64,000 nucleotides of DNA from Ruminococcaceae bacterium FB2012 (GCA_900104495.1 FMXS01000003.1:62001-126000); one strand, 5' to 3'. Counted from the stretch's first letter, positions 34,929 through 43,897 are shown. Notes: generated from the sequence alone by a model not told the origin. Made by a program: numbers and translations.

Positions 34929-36813
34929 CAGCAAAAGAAAGAAGCTGTCTCATAAGGAGATACGACAGCTTGTTATAAAGGCATTGAAGCTTAATGAAAA
35001 AGCGGACAAGGGATATACTCTCAGGGCTGTTTTGGATAATATGCTTTATCTTGCATCGGAATATCTTGCTATCGTATTAGTTCAGCAGATCATAAACGGA
35101 ATTGCAGACGGTAAGAGCCTTAATGAGATGCTGAGGATAACCGCTTTGAATGTAGGTCTGTGTCTGCTGGCATATATTACCTCAAAGATCGTAATGCGAA
35201 GGCGGCAATGTCACGAGGCTACACATTCTCAAAACCTGAATAATATGATAAATGAAAAGGTCATGCGTATGGACTTTTCACATATTGAATCGCCCGATAC
35301 AAACAGCCGTATAGAAAGGACTGTCAACAATATGTTCGGAGGACATAGCGTCAGCAGTATTCCCGAAATAACGGCAGGGCTTGTTTATCACTTTTTTACT
35401 GTCATTATCGGTGTAATAATGATACTGCCATCTGTGTTTATCAAAAGCGGGCAAAGCGGAATTGTCGGGTTTATTTGCTCTCCGCTCGGGTTCCTTTCAG
35501 CGGCTGCTCTTGTGGCTGTTTCAGAAGTAATAAAGATATTTGTATTCAATGCCCGTTTTGACAGGGCCTATGAGGAGATCCAGCAGAACAAAGAAGAAAA
35601 TCTCAATAATATGCTCTATAACGCTTATCTGGGGCAAGCATTAAGGTCATACCGAAGCGGTAAGGAAATACGCATATACGGACAGCAGGAGCTTTTTATC
35701 GGTGAAATGGAGCGTTCTACCCAAAGAACGATCAAGCTGACATACGATACTTACAAGAAATGCTACAAATATAATCTCGGCTTGCAGCTGATGAATCTGA
35801 TTTCCCGAATATTTATGTACGGTTATTCTATATTTCGGGCGATATACGGCACTCTTTCTCCCGGAGATGTGATAGCTTTCGTAATGCTGTTCACCCGTAT
35901 ATCAAGCGGCATTACTAATTTTTCGGATAACATCAGTATGTGCCGTATCGCTGCAACATACATTAAAGACGTTTTCGATTTCCTTGAAATGCCCGATGAG
36001 CAGTACAAAGGCACTATCCCCACCGAAAAGCGTAATGACAACGAGTACGAATTTGAGTTTTGCCATGTGTGGTTCAAGTACCCGAATACGGAGCAGTATG
36101 TTCTGCGTGATGTGAATATGAAATGGCGTATCGGTGAGAAAATGGCGCTTGTCGGGCGAAACGGCTGCGGGAAGTCAACGCTGGTAAAGCTCCTGTGCAG
36201 GCTTTATGACCCGACAAAGGGCGAGATAACGCTCAACGGCATTGACATTCGCAAGTATGATTACGATGATTATATGGCGCTGTTCTCGGTAGTCTTTCAG
36301 GACAGCAGTCTCTTCGCTTTCAGCCTTGCGGAGAATGTGGCGGCAAGTACCGAGTACGATGCTGAGAAGGTCGAGGACTGTGTGTGCAGAAGCGGTATGT
36401 CCGAAAGATTGGACACTCTGCCCGAAGGTATCAGCGCTTATCTCTACAAGGATTTTGACGAACACGGCGTTGAAATTTCGGGCGGCGAAGCCCAGAAGCT
36501 GTGCCTTGCAAGGGCGATATACAAGGGTGCGCCGTTCATCGTCCTTGACGAGCCCACCGCAGCACTTGACCCGATCTCCGAACACGATATTTACACAAAA
36601 TTCAACGGCATTGTCGGCACAAGGACGGCTATATATATTTCACATAGACTGTCAAGCTGCCGCTTTTGCGATGAGATAACTGTTATGGATAACGGCGAGA
36701 TCGTAGAGCGTGGAAGTCACGATATGCTCGTGACGGCAGGCGGTCATTATGCGCAGCTTTGGTCGGCGCAGGCGGAGTATTATCGGGATACGGCGGGGGA
36801 GTTGTTTGAGTAA
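34921..36813 (+). CDS. ABC exporter, half 2 (TM domain + ATPase)
   Basis: Second half-transporter, 630 aa, coupled to the first by an 8-bp overlap. TM region to about residue 330; ATPase with ALVGRNGCGKSTLVKLLCRL (Walker A), VVFQDSSLFAFSLAENVA (Q loop), EISGGEAQKLCLARAI (signature) and FIVLDEPTAALDP (Walker B), then YISHRLSSCRFC. Both halves keep all motifs, so both sites may be active. GGAGGTGGAAGC precedes ATG 34921. Controlled, by inference, from the LytTR operator ahead of half 1. Confidence 0.9.
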   Translation: MSDSKRKKLSHKEIRQLVIKALKLNEKADKGYTLRAVLDNMLYLASEYLAIVLVQQIINGIADGKSLNEMLRITALNVGLCLLAYITSKIVMRRRQCHEATHSQNLNNMINEKVMRMDFSHIESPDTNSRIERTVNNMFGGHSVSSIPEITAGLVYHFFTVIIGVIMILPSVFIKSGQSGIVGFICSPLGFLSAAALVAVSEVIKIFVFNARFDRAYEEIQQNKEENLNNMLYNAYLGQALRSYRSGKEIRIYGQQELFIGEMERSTQRTIKLTYDTYKKCYKYNLGLQLMNLISRIFMYGYSIFRAIYGTLSPGDVIAFVMLFTRISSGITNFSDNISMCRIAATYIKDVFDFLEMPDEQYKGTIPTEKRNDNEYEFEFCHVWFKYPNTEQYVLRDVNMKWRIGEKMALVGRNGCGKSTLVKLLCRLYDPTKGEITLNGIDIRKYDYDDYMALFSVVFQDSSLFAFSLAENVAASTEYDAEKVEDCVCRSGMSERLDTLPEGISAYLYKDFDEHGVEISGGEAQKLCLARAIYKGAPFIVLDEPTAALDPISEHDIYTKFNGIVGTRTAIYISHRLSSCRFCDEITVMDNGEIVERGSHDMLVTAGGHYAQLWSAQAEYYRDTAGELFE

Positions 36814-36833
36814 ATAATAATATTCCATACAAT
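36806..36833 (+). promoter_or_regulatory. Candidate promoter of the structured RNA
   Basis: TTGAGT (36806-36811), 16-bp spacer, TACAAT (36828-36833), overlapping the stop codon of the ABC gene. Confidence 0.5.
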
Positions 36834-36839
36834 TTATCT

Positions 36840-37116
36840 GACCGTATGGTCGCTTCGGGGAGGTCTCGGAGGGTACTCCCTCTGAGCAGGTAGTACCGCG
36901 CAGCTATGCAAAGCCCGCCCATAGTCGGGGTTTGTATAGCCAGCGGTGCTACCTGCCTATGCTTCTCCAATGCCCTGTGAACCGATCTGCAGAGAGCCCC
37001 TCGGAGAAGCACTCAGACTCTCAAGGGAGACATTTTCAAGGCTGACTGCAATAAAAGTAAATACATATACCGAAGCGATACCAAAACGCAGACCGATTGG
37101 TATCGCTCTTTTTTTG
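36840..37116 (+). ncRNA. Highly structured non-coding locus in element 1
   Basis: A 519-bp stretch without a credible ORF. It can form a small hairpin GAGGG/CCCTC (36869-36882), one long interrupted stem in which GCAGGTAGTACCGC (36886-36899) pairs with 36943-36956 and GCTATGCAAAGCCC (36903-36916) with 36927-36940, and a third stem GCTTCTCC (36961-36968) with 37003-37010. It ends at a strong terminator and has a plausible promoter. A regulatory RNA of the element, the oriT region, or a leader of the parM operon are the options. AGGTAGTACCGCG resembles a T-box core, but no stem I or specifier loop is visible. Confidence 0.5.
37074..37115 (+). terminator. Intrinsic terminator before parM
   Basis: AGCGATACCA (37074-37083) pairs with TGGTATCGCT (37098-37107), followed by C and a run of T. 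The remaining 216 bp up to parM hold an A+T-rich stretch with small palindromes (GGCGCGTATGCGCC near 37157) in which I see no gene. Confidence 0.9.
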
Positions 37117-37331
37117 CCCATATTTTTCATACCATTTTCAATTCAAATCAGATTCAGGCGCGTATGCGCCGATGCGATTTTTGGTATCAGCGGTGTTTTT
37201 GCAGCGTGAAATTCATCATTTTTCAGTCATTTTTGAGTCAATGTCAGATCGGTAAAAAGGTGGTATCATAAATATTGCGGAGAGGTATGACAGGCATACC
37301 GAAAACGCGCATTTTCAGATTGGAGGCAAAA

Positions 37332-38258
37332 ATGAGAGAATTGAAGAACGGAACAAAGATCATAGGCATTGACCACGGCTACGGCAATATCAAAACTGCG
37401 AATACGATAATGCCAACGGGAATAACTGCCTACAACACCAGACCTACCTTTGACGGTAACATCCTGCATTACAACGGGATGTATTACCGCATCGGTGAGA
37501 GTCACAAGCCCTTTGTCGCTGACAAGTCAAGCGATGAGGATTTCTACCTGCTGACGCTGACAGCTATTGCACAAGAACTGAGGTGTACCTATTGCACAGA
37601 GGCCGACGTTCATATCGCTGCAGGGCTCCCGTTGACATGGGTTAAAGCGCAGCGTGAGGATTTTCGGCGCTACATTACCAAGAACAGCAGCGTGCAGTTT
37701 GTCTTTAATGATGCTGCGTATGAGCTGAACATTGTCGGCTGTTCGGTCTATCCGCAGGGGTATCCGGCGGTGGTGGACAGGCTCTCGCAGATGACGGGTG
37801 TGAACCTGCTTGCGGACATCGGCAACGGTACAATGAACATCATGTTTATCAACGACAAGCGTCCTGTCGAGAGCAAATGCTGCACAGAAAAGCTCGGCGT
37901 GAATCAATGCGTTATCGCTGCGAAGAATGCAGTAATGGACAGGTTCTGCACCAAGATCGACGAGAGCATTATCGAGCAGGTCATCCGCACGGGCAAGGCG
38001 GATATTTCCGAGAGGTATCTGAACTGCATCACCGATACAATAAAGATGTATTGTACCGGGATATTTGAAGCCCTTGCAAAGTATGAGTACGATCCCGAGC
38101 TGATGAGGCTTTACATTGCAGGCGGCGGAGGCTGTATCGTCAAGCATTTCGGAGAGTATGATGCAAGCAGAGTGACGATAATCGACGATATCTGCGCCGC
38201 AGCAAAAGGTTACGAAGCTATCGCTGACAGGCAGCTTGGCAAGGAGGAGAAGACGTGA
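37332..38258 (+). CDS. parM: ParM/StbA-like actin-family segregation protein
   Basis: A 308-residue actin-like ATPase of the plasmid-segregation type. KIIGIDHGYGNIKTAN is the phosphate-1 loop, LLADIGNGTMNIMFIN the phosphate-2 loop, and LYIAGGGGCIVKHF the adenosine motif. Start at ATG 37332 after TTGGAGGCAAAA. It overlaps the next gene by 4 bp, the usual parM-parR arrangement. In an integrated element this implies an extrachromosomal, replicating phase or partition of an excised circle. Confidence 0.85.
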   Translation: MRELKNGTKIIGIDHGYGNIKTANTIMPTGITAYNTRPTFDGNILHYNGMYYRIGESHKPFVADKSSDEDFYLLTLTAIAQELRCTYCTEADVHIAAGLPLTWVKAQREDFRRYITKNSSVQFVFNDAAYELNIVGCSVYPQGYPAVVDRLSQMTGVNLLADIGNGTMNIMFINDKRPVESKCCTEKLGVNQCVIAAKNAVMDRFCTKIDESIIEQVIRTGKADISERYLNCITDTIKMYCTGIFEALAKYEYDPELMRLYIAGGGGCIVKHFGEYDASRVTIIDDICAAAKGYEAIADRQLGKEEKT

Positions 38259-38644
38259 GCAATATCAGATGTACAACGCTTCGCTTCAACCTTGATAAGC
38301 CCCTTGACCGTGCCGCTTGGGAGCATATGCAGGCTATGGACAGGGAGATATTCAAGTCCTACAGTCAGGCCGTCGTGCTGGCTGTGACGGAGTTTTTTAA
38401 AAGGTACAACAGGAAAAATGATGATCCGTATTTTGAGACCAGGGAGCGTGAGGAACAGTTTGTTGAGCAGATCGTTTCGGCTGTGGAAAGAGCTTTGGAA
38501 AAGGCTCTGCCCGGGTTCCTTGCGGCTTGCTTTTCCAAAATGGTGATGCCGTATAACGTCGTGCCGGGTGCTGTGGGTATCACAAATACAGGCGAGAATA
38601 ACACATCAGCCGAGGACATTGATATGGACTTTGTGGGCGGCTGA
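38255..38644 (+). CDS. ParR-like small protein downstream of parM
   Basis: A 129-residue protein, coupled to parM by a 4-bp overlap. The N-terminal part TTLRFNLDKPLDRAAWEHMQ with YSQAVVLAVTEFFKRY is compatible with a ribbon-helix-helix DNA-binding domain; the C-terminus is Ala/Glu-rich then acidic (AEDIDMDFVGG). Sequence alone does not identify it; ParR (centromere-binding adaptor) is inferred from position, size and the N-terminal pattern. Confidence 0.6.
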   Translation: MSNIRCTTLRFNLDKPLDRAAWEHMQAMDREIFKSYSQAVVLAVTEFFKRYNRKNDDPYFETREREEQFVEQIVSAVERALEKALPGFLAACFSKMVMPYNVVPGAVGITNTGENNTSAEDIDMDFVGG

Positions 38645-38656
38645 GAAAGGGGTAAA

Positions 38657-39013
38657 ATGAACAGAAACAGGAACATACAATTCAATATCAGGCTGACCGA
38701 AAAGGAGCTTGAAGCATTCGAGAGAAAGCGCAAAGCAAGCGGACTAAGCAAGACTGATTTCTTTGTAAAGCTGATACATAGCTGTAATATTAAGGTGTAT
38801 CGTTTTGATGATGAAGTAAAAGCTATCGTTCACGAGCTGCGGAAGATCGGAGTGAATCTGAATCAGGTCGCTTACCTTGTGAACATCATGCAGGACGGAC
38901 TTGCGGTGCGGGAGGTCAAGCATATGCACAGCTCCTTCTGCGAGGCTATGAACAGGCTGTCGGCATTTCTTGACAAGCCGCTTACGGAGGACAGATGCCC
39001 TTCGGAAATGTAA
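38657..39013 (+). CDS. mobC: MobC-like relaxosome protein
   Basis: A 118-residue plasmid mobilisation protein. FNIRLTEKELEAFERKRKASGLSKTDFFVKLI is a ribbon-helix-helix, and IVHELRKIGVNLNQVAYLVNIM is the conserved MobC core (G-x-N-x-NQ). Helps the relaxase open the oriT duplex. Its end overlaps the relaxase start by 19 bp. Confidence 0.88.
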   Translation: MNRNRNIQFNIRLTEKELEAFERKRKASGLSKTDFFVKLIHSCNIKVYRFDDEVKAIVHELRKIGVNLNQVAYLVNIMQDGLAVREVKHMHSSFCEAMNRLSAFLDKPLTEDRCPSEM

Positions 39014-39912
39014 ACATCAGCTACAAGCCCTGCAGGTCTGTCGGTTCGCTGAAAGCTGCGGCTGCATACATGCTTGGACGACAAAAGCGGCAGCTCGAAA
39101 GCGGCATAAATAAAACCTATGAGGGACTCTACACAGCCCTTGGCTGCAACCGTGATAGCTTTGCAAACAGCATTCTTATGACACGGAAGCTGAACGGAAA
39201 AAGCTGCTTCAAGCGCAAGGAGAACACTATACTCGCCCACAAAATGTCGATATCCTTTCACCCCGATGATAACGTGAAATACAAGGCGGCATTCGAGATC
39301 GCACAGGACTTTGCAGAGCATTTTATCCACAGTAAGGGTTACGAGGTTTTAATAGCCGTGCATACCGACACCGATCACGTTCACGCGCATTTCCTGATTA
39401 GCAACTGCAACGTTAATACAGGAAAGTCTTTCCGCAGGAGTCAGCACGACCTGTATGAAATGTCGGAATACCTCGGGCAGAAATGTCTTGAATACGGCTT
39501 TACAAATTCGGTTCGGGAGAGCTTTTACAACCACGATATATCGAAGCAAAAGGACAAGCTGACCTTCGGCGAGACGCAGATCCACAAGCGCGGCGAGCAA
39601 AGCTATAAAGATGATCTGAGGCAGATAATAAGGCTTGCGGTTGCAGCACCAAACAGCAAGACCTTTGATGACGTTATTCATTTCATTCGGACAGAATACG
39701 GAATTGATTGCAGAGTTGCTGGCAACACGGTGTCATATCGGCACCCGCTGTATCTCGACAAAAACGGCAAGCCGATCTCTATTCGCGGCGGCAGGTTGGG
39801 GGAGGAATACACGAGAAAGGGCATCGAATTTACCTTGTCGCAGAAGGCTTTGAAAGTGCAGCAACCCCAGCCCGTAAAGGCACCGCAGAAGAAAAAGAAG
39901 CTCCGCAGATAA
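38995..39912 (+). CDS. Relaxase / mobilisation nuclease (MobA-VirD2 type)
   Basis: Nicks oriT and pilots the strand in conjugation. SVGSLKAAAAYMLG is the N-terminal relaxase motif; VAIAVHTDTDHVHAHFLISNCN-like sequence (HTDTDHVHAHFLIS) carries the three-His metal motif typical of MOBP. At 305 residues it holds the nuclease domain and a short basic tail only, without helicase or primase. Start ATG 38995 behind ACGGAGGAC. oriT is expected upstream of mobC, possibly within the structured region before parM. Confidence 0.88.
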   Translation: MPFGNVNISYKPCRSVGSLKAAAAYMLGRQKRQLESGINKTYEGLYTALGCNRDSFANSILMTRKLNGKSCFKRKENTILAHKMSISFHPDDNVKYKAAFEIAQDFAEHFIHSKGYEVLIAVHTDTDHVHAHFLISNCNVNTGKSFRRSQHDLYEMSEYLGQKCLEYGFTNSVRESFYNHDISKQKDKLTFGETQIHKRGEQSYKDDLRQIIRLAVAAPNSKTFDDVIHFIRTEYGIDCRVAGNTVSYRHPLYLDKNGKPISIRGGRLGEEYTRKGIEFTLSQKALKVQQPQPVKAPQKKKKLRR

Positions 39913-39940
39913 AAACCGCCGTTCCGAAAAGGACGGCGGT
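39911..39940 (-). terminator. Terminator of the STAND gene
   Basis: A near-perfect stem between 39915-39925 and 39931-39940 (ACCGCCG... with ...CGGCGGT), followed on the minus strand by TTTTTATC. It lies between the convergent relaxase and STAND genes. Confidence 0.8.
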
Positions 39941-39949
39941 CACGCGGGG

Positions 39950-42244
39950 TTATTCTAATGATAAGTAATCAGGCAGCTTTGAAATACCTGCACGCTCGAA
40001 ATATTTGACTGCGAGTGCGGCTTTTTCGCGGAGATCATCATCTGACAGCACCTTGCGATAAACCTTGAAGGCTCTGACAAAATGGGAATTTGCATCCTGC
40101 ACATCACCAAGCTGCAAGCGGATAACGGCGATGTCGAAAAACACATCTGCATAGTCGGAGGACTGTTCGGAACTGACTGATTTTATGAGCTCGGAGCACT
40201 TTTGCAGGGCGGTCACAGCTCGGCGGGCTTCGCCTATTTCTGCGAGGAGTCGGGCGTAATTGCGTGACATGATAATAACATCGTGGGACGGTTCGTTTAG
40301 TTCTGCGATGATCAGCATAGCGTTCTCCATGCTCTGCTTTGCAGACTCAGACTGACCGTCAGCCTGATAAAGATAGCCCAGGTTCATATTAAGATTTGTG
40401 GCAAGCTGCAAATTAGCATCGGCATTGCAGAGCTTCAGCGCACGTTTTTCAAGCTCTATTGCTTTTCGGTAATTGCCGTTGAGTAGTCCCTCGCAGGAGG
40501 CTTGGTCGTTCAGCAGTAAGGCGCGGTCATTCGGTGTGCCGAGGGCTTCATCGGATAGCAGATTGGTCATGACCGTGAGCAGCTTTTTCATGCCGCTTGC
40601 ATAGCGGTATTTCTCCATATATGCGAAGCAGTCCTCAATAAAAAGGAGATAATCAGCCGCGTTTTGCACGATTATTCTATTCGTAATATTCTCGATTATC
40701 CCGAACAGCGTTTTGTAATAATGTATATCAACGCCGTGCTGCAAGCAGATTCGATGGATATTATCCAGCAACGGATGGCAGTTATCTATATCGGGGCAAA
40801 GGTCGGCGGTTATGATCTCCTGCACAAGCGGGTGCAAGGTGATAAGATCCATTTCGGGATTTTGGATAAACCCAAGCTCGGTCAAGTCGTTTATTGCGTC
40901 CATATTTTCAAGGCCGATCAGCTTGGCGAACAGCCTTGCACGGATTCCCTCGGCGGGAATAAAGGCGGCATAGCGCATCACCGACTGCATTTCATCGGAA
41001 AGCGCAAACAGCGAAAACAATGTTTTGATGTGGCTGTGATAGGTCGCTTTCTTAGTGTGACCGTCTTTCGTAAGCGTTATCTTGTCGCTCGCATCGGGTG
41101 CGGCGGTGCTTTCGGAAAGCCTTGCAAGCACCTCGTCCGGCTCCAATATCCCCGTCTGCAAGAGCCTTGCGGACAGCTCGACGGAGAGGGTGTGTCGGTT
41201 GACCGTTTCAATAATGCGCTCGACAGTCGGGCGGTGATTGGGCGTATCGGTATAGAAAAATGCGGCGAGTGATATCAGGCTTTCAAGGTCGGTGATCTCG
41301 TTAAGCTCGTAAGTAAAGGCGACCTCAAACCTGCTGCGGGTGGTGAACAGCACTTTGCAGTTGTACTTCATCAGCACATCAAGCTGCGGTTCGTTTGCAG
41401 CGGTGGTGTTGAAGTTGTCGATTATCAGAAGTGTGTCGGGTTTGAGTGAGCGCAAAAAGCGGTTGTGCTTTTTGAAGCGTGTAGTATTATCATCAGTCGG
41501 GAGATCATCGACAAAGTCCATATCCTCGATGAGCGTTTGCAGGCTGCCGGGGTAGTTAAAGTACAGAATGTTGGTATAGTCTTTTTTGTGGGTTTTAACG
41601 TAGGCTTTTGCAAACTCGCTCTTGCCGATGCCTGCAAGTCCGGTAATGAAGATCTTGCTATGAGTTTCGAGCAGATTGTGAAGTTCGGATATTTCGTTAT
41701 CGCGCCCGCAGAAATGTTTGCAGGGAGCAGGAACAGTTCCCGACATGATAAGTTCGGCGGCAAATGGTGACAGGGTGCTGCTTGTGAGCAGTTTGGGTTC
41801 TCTCTTTTGGAATTTGCGCTCCATACCGAACAGCAATACAGCAGATACAAAATCGGCTGTTTCAGTTAAATTTTTCGGAGGATATATTTCTGTAAGTTCG
41901 GTTTTCTTTTGATCGGACACCGAAACATCATTCATCAGCAGATCATATATCTCCTGTTCAGCCTTGTGAACATCGGTCATCAGCGGAAAGACCTTTTCTT
42001 CGAGGTCGGAAGCAAGATATTCGGCATATCCGTCCTGCAAATAGAAGCGGGTTATGGTCGGGCTGACAGCGTCCCTGCCTTTCAGCCAGCGGTTGACGCG
42101 CCCCTGGTCGAAGTCAAAATCCTCATGCTCGACAGCAAACTGATTGAACATCAGATACACAAGCTCGGTCTGATTCGGAGCTTTCGCTTCGCTGATAAAA
42201 CGAGTTATGATCTGCATGACCGAGTAAAAATCGCAGCGTTCCAT
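39950..42244 (-). CDS. STAND (NB-ARC-type) ATPase with TPR repeats
   Basis: A 764-residue signalling ATPase. N-terminal 60 residues (QGRVNRWLKGRDAVSP) look like a helix-turn-helix. The NTPase has FITGLAGIGKSEFAKAYV (Walker A, about residues 185-200), TLLIIDNFNTT (Walker B) and KVLFTTRSRFEV (sensor 1), then a winged-helix-like part; residues about 530-760 are TPR helices. STAND proteins hold a sensor in the repeats and an effector at the N-terminus; here the effector seems to be DNA-binding, so it may be a regulator of the SARP/MalT kind, though defence STANDs (Avs) share this plan. Own promoter side, opposite to the mobilisation genes. Confidence 0.8.
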   Translation of the reverse strand: MERCDFYSVMQIITRFISEAKAPNQTELVYLMFNQFAVEHEDFDFDQGRVNRWLKGRDAVSPTITRFYLQDGYAEYLASDLEEKVFPLMTDVHKAEQEIYDLLMNDVSVSDQKKTELTEIYPPKNLTETADFVSAVLLFGMERKFQKREPKLLTSSTLSPFAAELIMSGTVPAPCKHFCGRDNEISELHNLLETHSKIFITGLAGIGKSEFAKAYVKTHKKDYTNILYFNYPGSLQTLIEDMDFVDDLPTDDNTTRFKKHNRFLRSLKPDTLLIIDNFNTTAANEPQLDVLMKYNCKVLFTTRSRFEVAFTYELNEITDLESLISLAAFFYTDTPNHRPTVERIIETVNRHTLSVELSARLLQTGILEPDEVLARLSESTAAPDASDKITLTKDGHTKKATYHSHIKTLFSLFALSDEMQSVMRYAAFIPAEGIRARLFAKLIGLENMDAINDLTELGFIQNPEMDLITLHPLVQEIITADLCPDIDNCHPLLDNIHRICLQHGVDIHYYKTLFGIIENITNRIIVQNAADYLLFIEDCFAYMEKYRYASGMKKLLTVMTNLLSDEALGTPNDRALLLNDQASCEGLLNGNYRKAIELEKRALKLCNADANLQLATNLNMNLGYLYQADGQSESAKQSMENAMLIIAELNEPSHDVIIMSRNYARLLAEIGEARRAVTALQKCSELIKSVSSEQSSDYADVFFDIAVIRLQLGDVQDANSHFVRAFKVYRKVLSDDDLREKAALAVKYFERAGISKLPDYLSLE

Positions 42245-42355
42245 AAGACACCTCCCACAGTTTGATCCATAAACAGTATATCACAAAAAGGAGAGAAATG
42301 CAATGGTTTACAGTACGATAATTTGGACATAAATTTAATTGAAAGGAATGATACA

Positions 42356-42565
42356 TTGAAGGTTAAGACAACAAACGAAGTCCCTATCTGGGAAAAATCC
42401 AACCTCACCCTTGAAGAAGCCGCAGCATATTTCAACATCGGGCAGAACAAGCTGCGTGAGCTTACAAATGATAAGAATTGCAGCTTTGTGATCTGGGTCG
42501 GTACAAAAAGACTGATCAAGCGTTTGAAGCTGGAGGAATATCTGGCAAAGGCTTTTTCTATATAA
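42356..42565 (+). CDS. xis: Excisionase, Tn916 Xis type
   Basis: A 69-residue winged-helix protein: VPIWEKSNLTLEEAAAYFNIG, NKLRELTND and VGTKRLIKRLKLEEYL match the Tn916 excisionase layout. Directs the integrase towards excision. Start TTG 42356 after GAAAGGAATG; the longer in-frame upstream start lacks a ribosome site. It lies upstream of the integrase with a promoter between them. Confidence 0.85.
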   Translation: MKVKTTNEVPIWEKSNLTLEEAAAYFNIGQNKLRELTNDKNCSFVIWVGTKRLIKRLKLEEYLAKAFSI

Positions 42566-42571
42566 ATATAG

Positions 42572-42600
42572 TTGACATCGGGACACGCTCGATGTATAAT
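42572..42600 (+). promoter_or_regulatory. Integrase promoter with overlapping dyad
   Basis: TTGACA (42572-42577), 17 bp, TATAAT (42595-42600). GGACACGCTCGAT in the spacer (42581-42593) and ATCAAACGTGTCC (42607-42619) at the start site form an imperfect inverted repeat centred near the -10, so a repressor bound there would block RNA polymerase. Confidence 0.8.
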
Positions 42601-42645
42601 AGAAGCATCAAACGTGTCCTCTATGTTATGAAAGAGAGGTTTATC

Positions 42646-43893
42646 ATGGCAATAGAGAGACGCAAGGATAATAAGAAAAGAGTTCTTAAGGAGGGCGAGT
42701 ATCAAAGGTCTAACGGAACATTTGAATTCAAGTGGCGTGACAAAACAGGCAAAAGGCATTCGGTATATGCAAAGACCCTTGACGAGCTTCGTGAAAAGGA
42801 GCTTGATGTTCTGCGGGATACACTTGACGGGATCAATGCCGATGTTAAAAATCTCACGGTAAACAATCTCTACAACAAGTGGAAAACTCTGAAAAAGGGC
42901 TTAAAGGACAACACCTTCTCCAACTACAAGTATTCCTACGAGCAGTTTGTTGAGCCGAATTTCGGCAGGATAAAGCTGACCAAACTGAAACGCACGGATG
43001 TCAGATCGTTCTACAACAGTCTTGCAGATGAAAAGCATATCAAGGTCAACAGCATCGACTGCATACATACCGTGCTGCATCAGGTTCTGGAGCTGGCTGT
43101 CGAGGACGATTATCTCAGATACAATCCGTCAGACAATGCTTTGAAGGAGCTGAAACGTGCGCACAACCGAGATGATGAAAAAAGGCGGGCGCTCACGCTT
43201 GAAGAACAGCAGATATTTGAGAGCTTCCTTGCAAACTCAGCGAGATATGCACATTGGCAGCCAATATTCACGGTTATGCTGTGGACGGGTATGAGAGTCG
43301 GCGAGCTGACAGGGCTCCGCTGGGAGGATGTTGACTTTGAGGAAAACACGATCAGCGTAAATCACACCCTTGTTTATTTCAGCAGAGGCAAGCAGAACGG
43401 CTGTACATTTGCAGTGAACACGCCCAAGACAGAAGCCGGCAAGCGGACGATACCTATGCTTCCGAAGGTGAAGGAAGCATTCCTCAAAGAGAAAGCATAT
43501 CAAGAGGAGGTCGGGATCACCTGCAATGCGGAGGTTGACGGATTCTGCAATTTCATTTTTGTTAACCGCTTTGGAAATGTTCAGCATCAAGGTACACTCA
43601 ACAAAGCACTGAAAAGGATGATCCGTGACTGCAATTACGAGCTTATCGACAAGAGCGGCGGTAAGGAGATCACTACGCTGCCGAATTTCAGCAATCACTC
43701 GCTGAGACATACTTTCACGACAAGAATGTGCGAGGCGGGGGTGAACATCAAGGCAATGCAGGATATTCTCGGACACGCCGATGTTGAAACGACTTTGGGA
43801 ATTTACGCCGATGCGACCAAAGACCTGAAATCGAAAGAGATGATCGGGTTTGATGAGTATTTCAAATCGCTGACCAAAGATGATACCGAATAA
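42646..43893 (+). CDS. int: Tyrosine integrase, Tn916 family, intact
   Basis: A 415-residue site-specific recombinase. N-terminal arm-binding domain (EGEYQRSNGTFEFKWRDKTG), SAM-like core-binding domain, and catalytic domain with R in GMRVGELTGLRWEDVD, HSLRHTFTTRM (H-x-x-R) and Y in HADVETTLGIYADAT. All catalytic residues are present. ATG 42646 follows AGAGAGG. It sits 140 bp from the right att core of element 1 and probably catalyses insertion into the lysS 3' end. Confidence 0.93.
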   Translation: MAIERRKDNKKRVLKEGEYQRSNGTFEFKWRDKTGKRHSVYAKTLDELREKELDVLRDTLDGINADVKNLTVNNLYNKWKTLKKGLKDNTFSNYKYSYEQFVEPNFGRIKLTKLKRTDVRSFYNSLADEKHIKVNSIDCIHTVLHQVLELAVEDDYLRYNPSDNALKELKRAHNRDDEKRRALTLEEQQIFESFLANSARYAHWQPIFTVMLWTGMRVGELTGLRWEDVDFEENTISVNHTLVYFSRGKQNGCTFAVNTPKTEAGKRTIPMLPKVKEAFLKEKAYQEEVGITCNAEVDGFCNFIFVNRFGNVQHQGTLNKALKRMIRDCNYELIDKSGGKEITTLPNFSNHSLRHTFTTRMCEAGVNIKAMQDILGHADVETTLGIYADATKDLKSKEMIGFDEYFKSLTKDDTE

Positions 43894-43897
43894 GACC

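Noticed and set aside
36886..36899. T-box-like core AGGTAGTACCGCG
   Set aside because: No specifier stem, no antiterminator/terminator alternation with it, and no amino-acid gene downstream; its complementarity to 36943-36956 explains it better.
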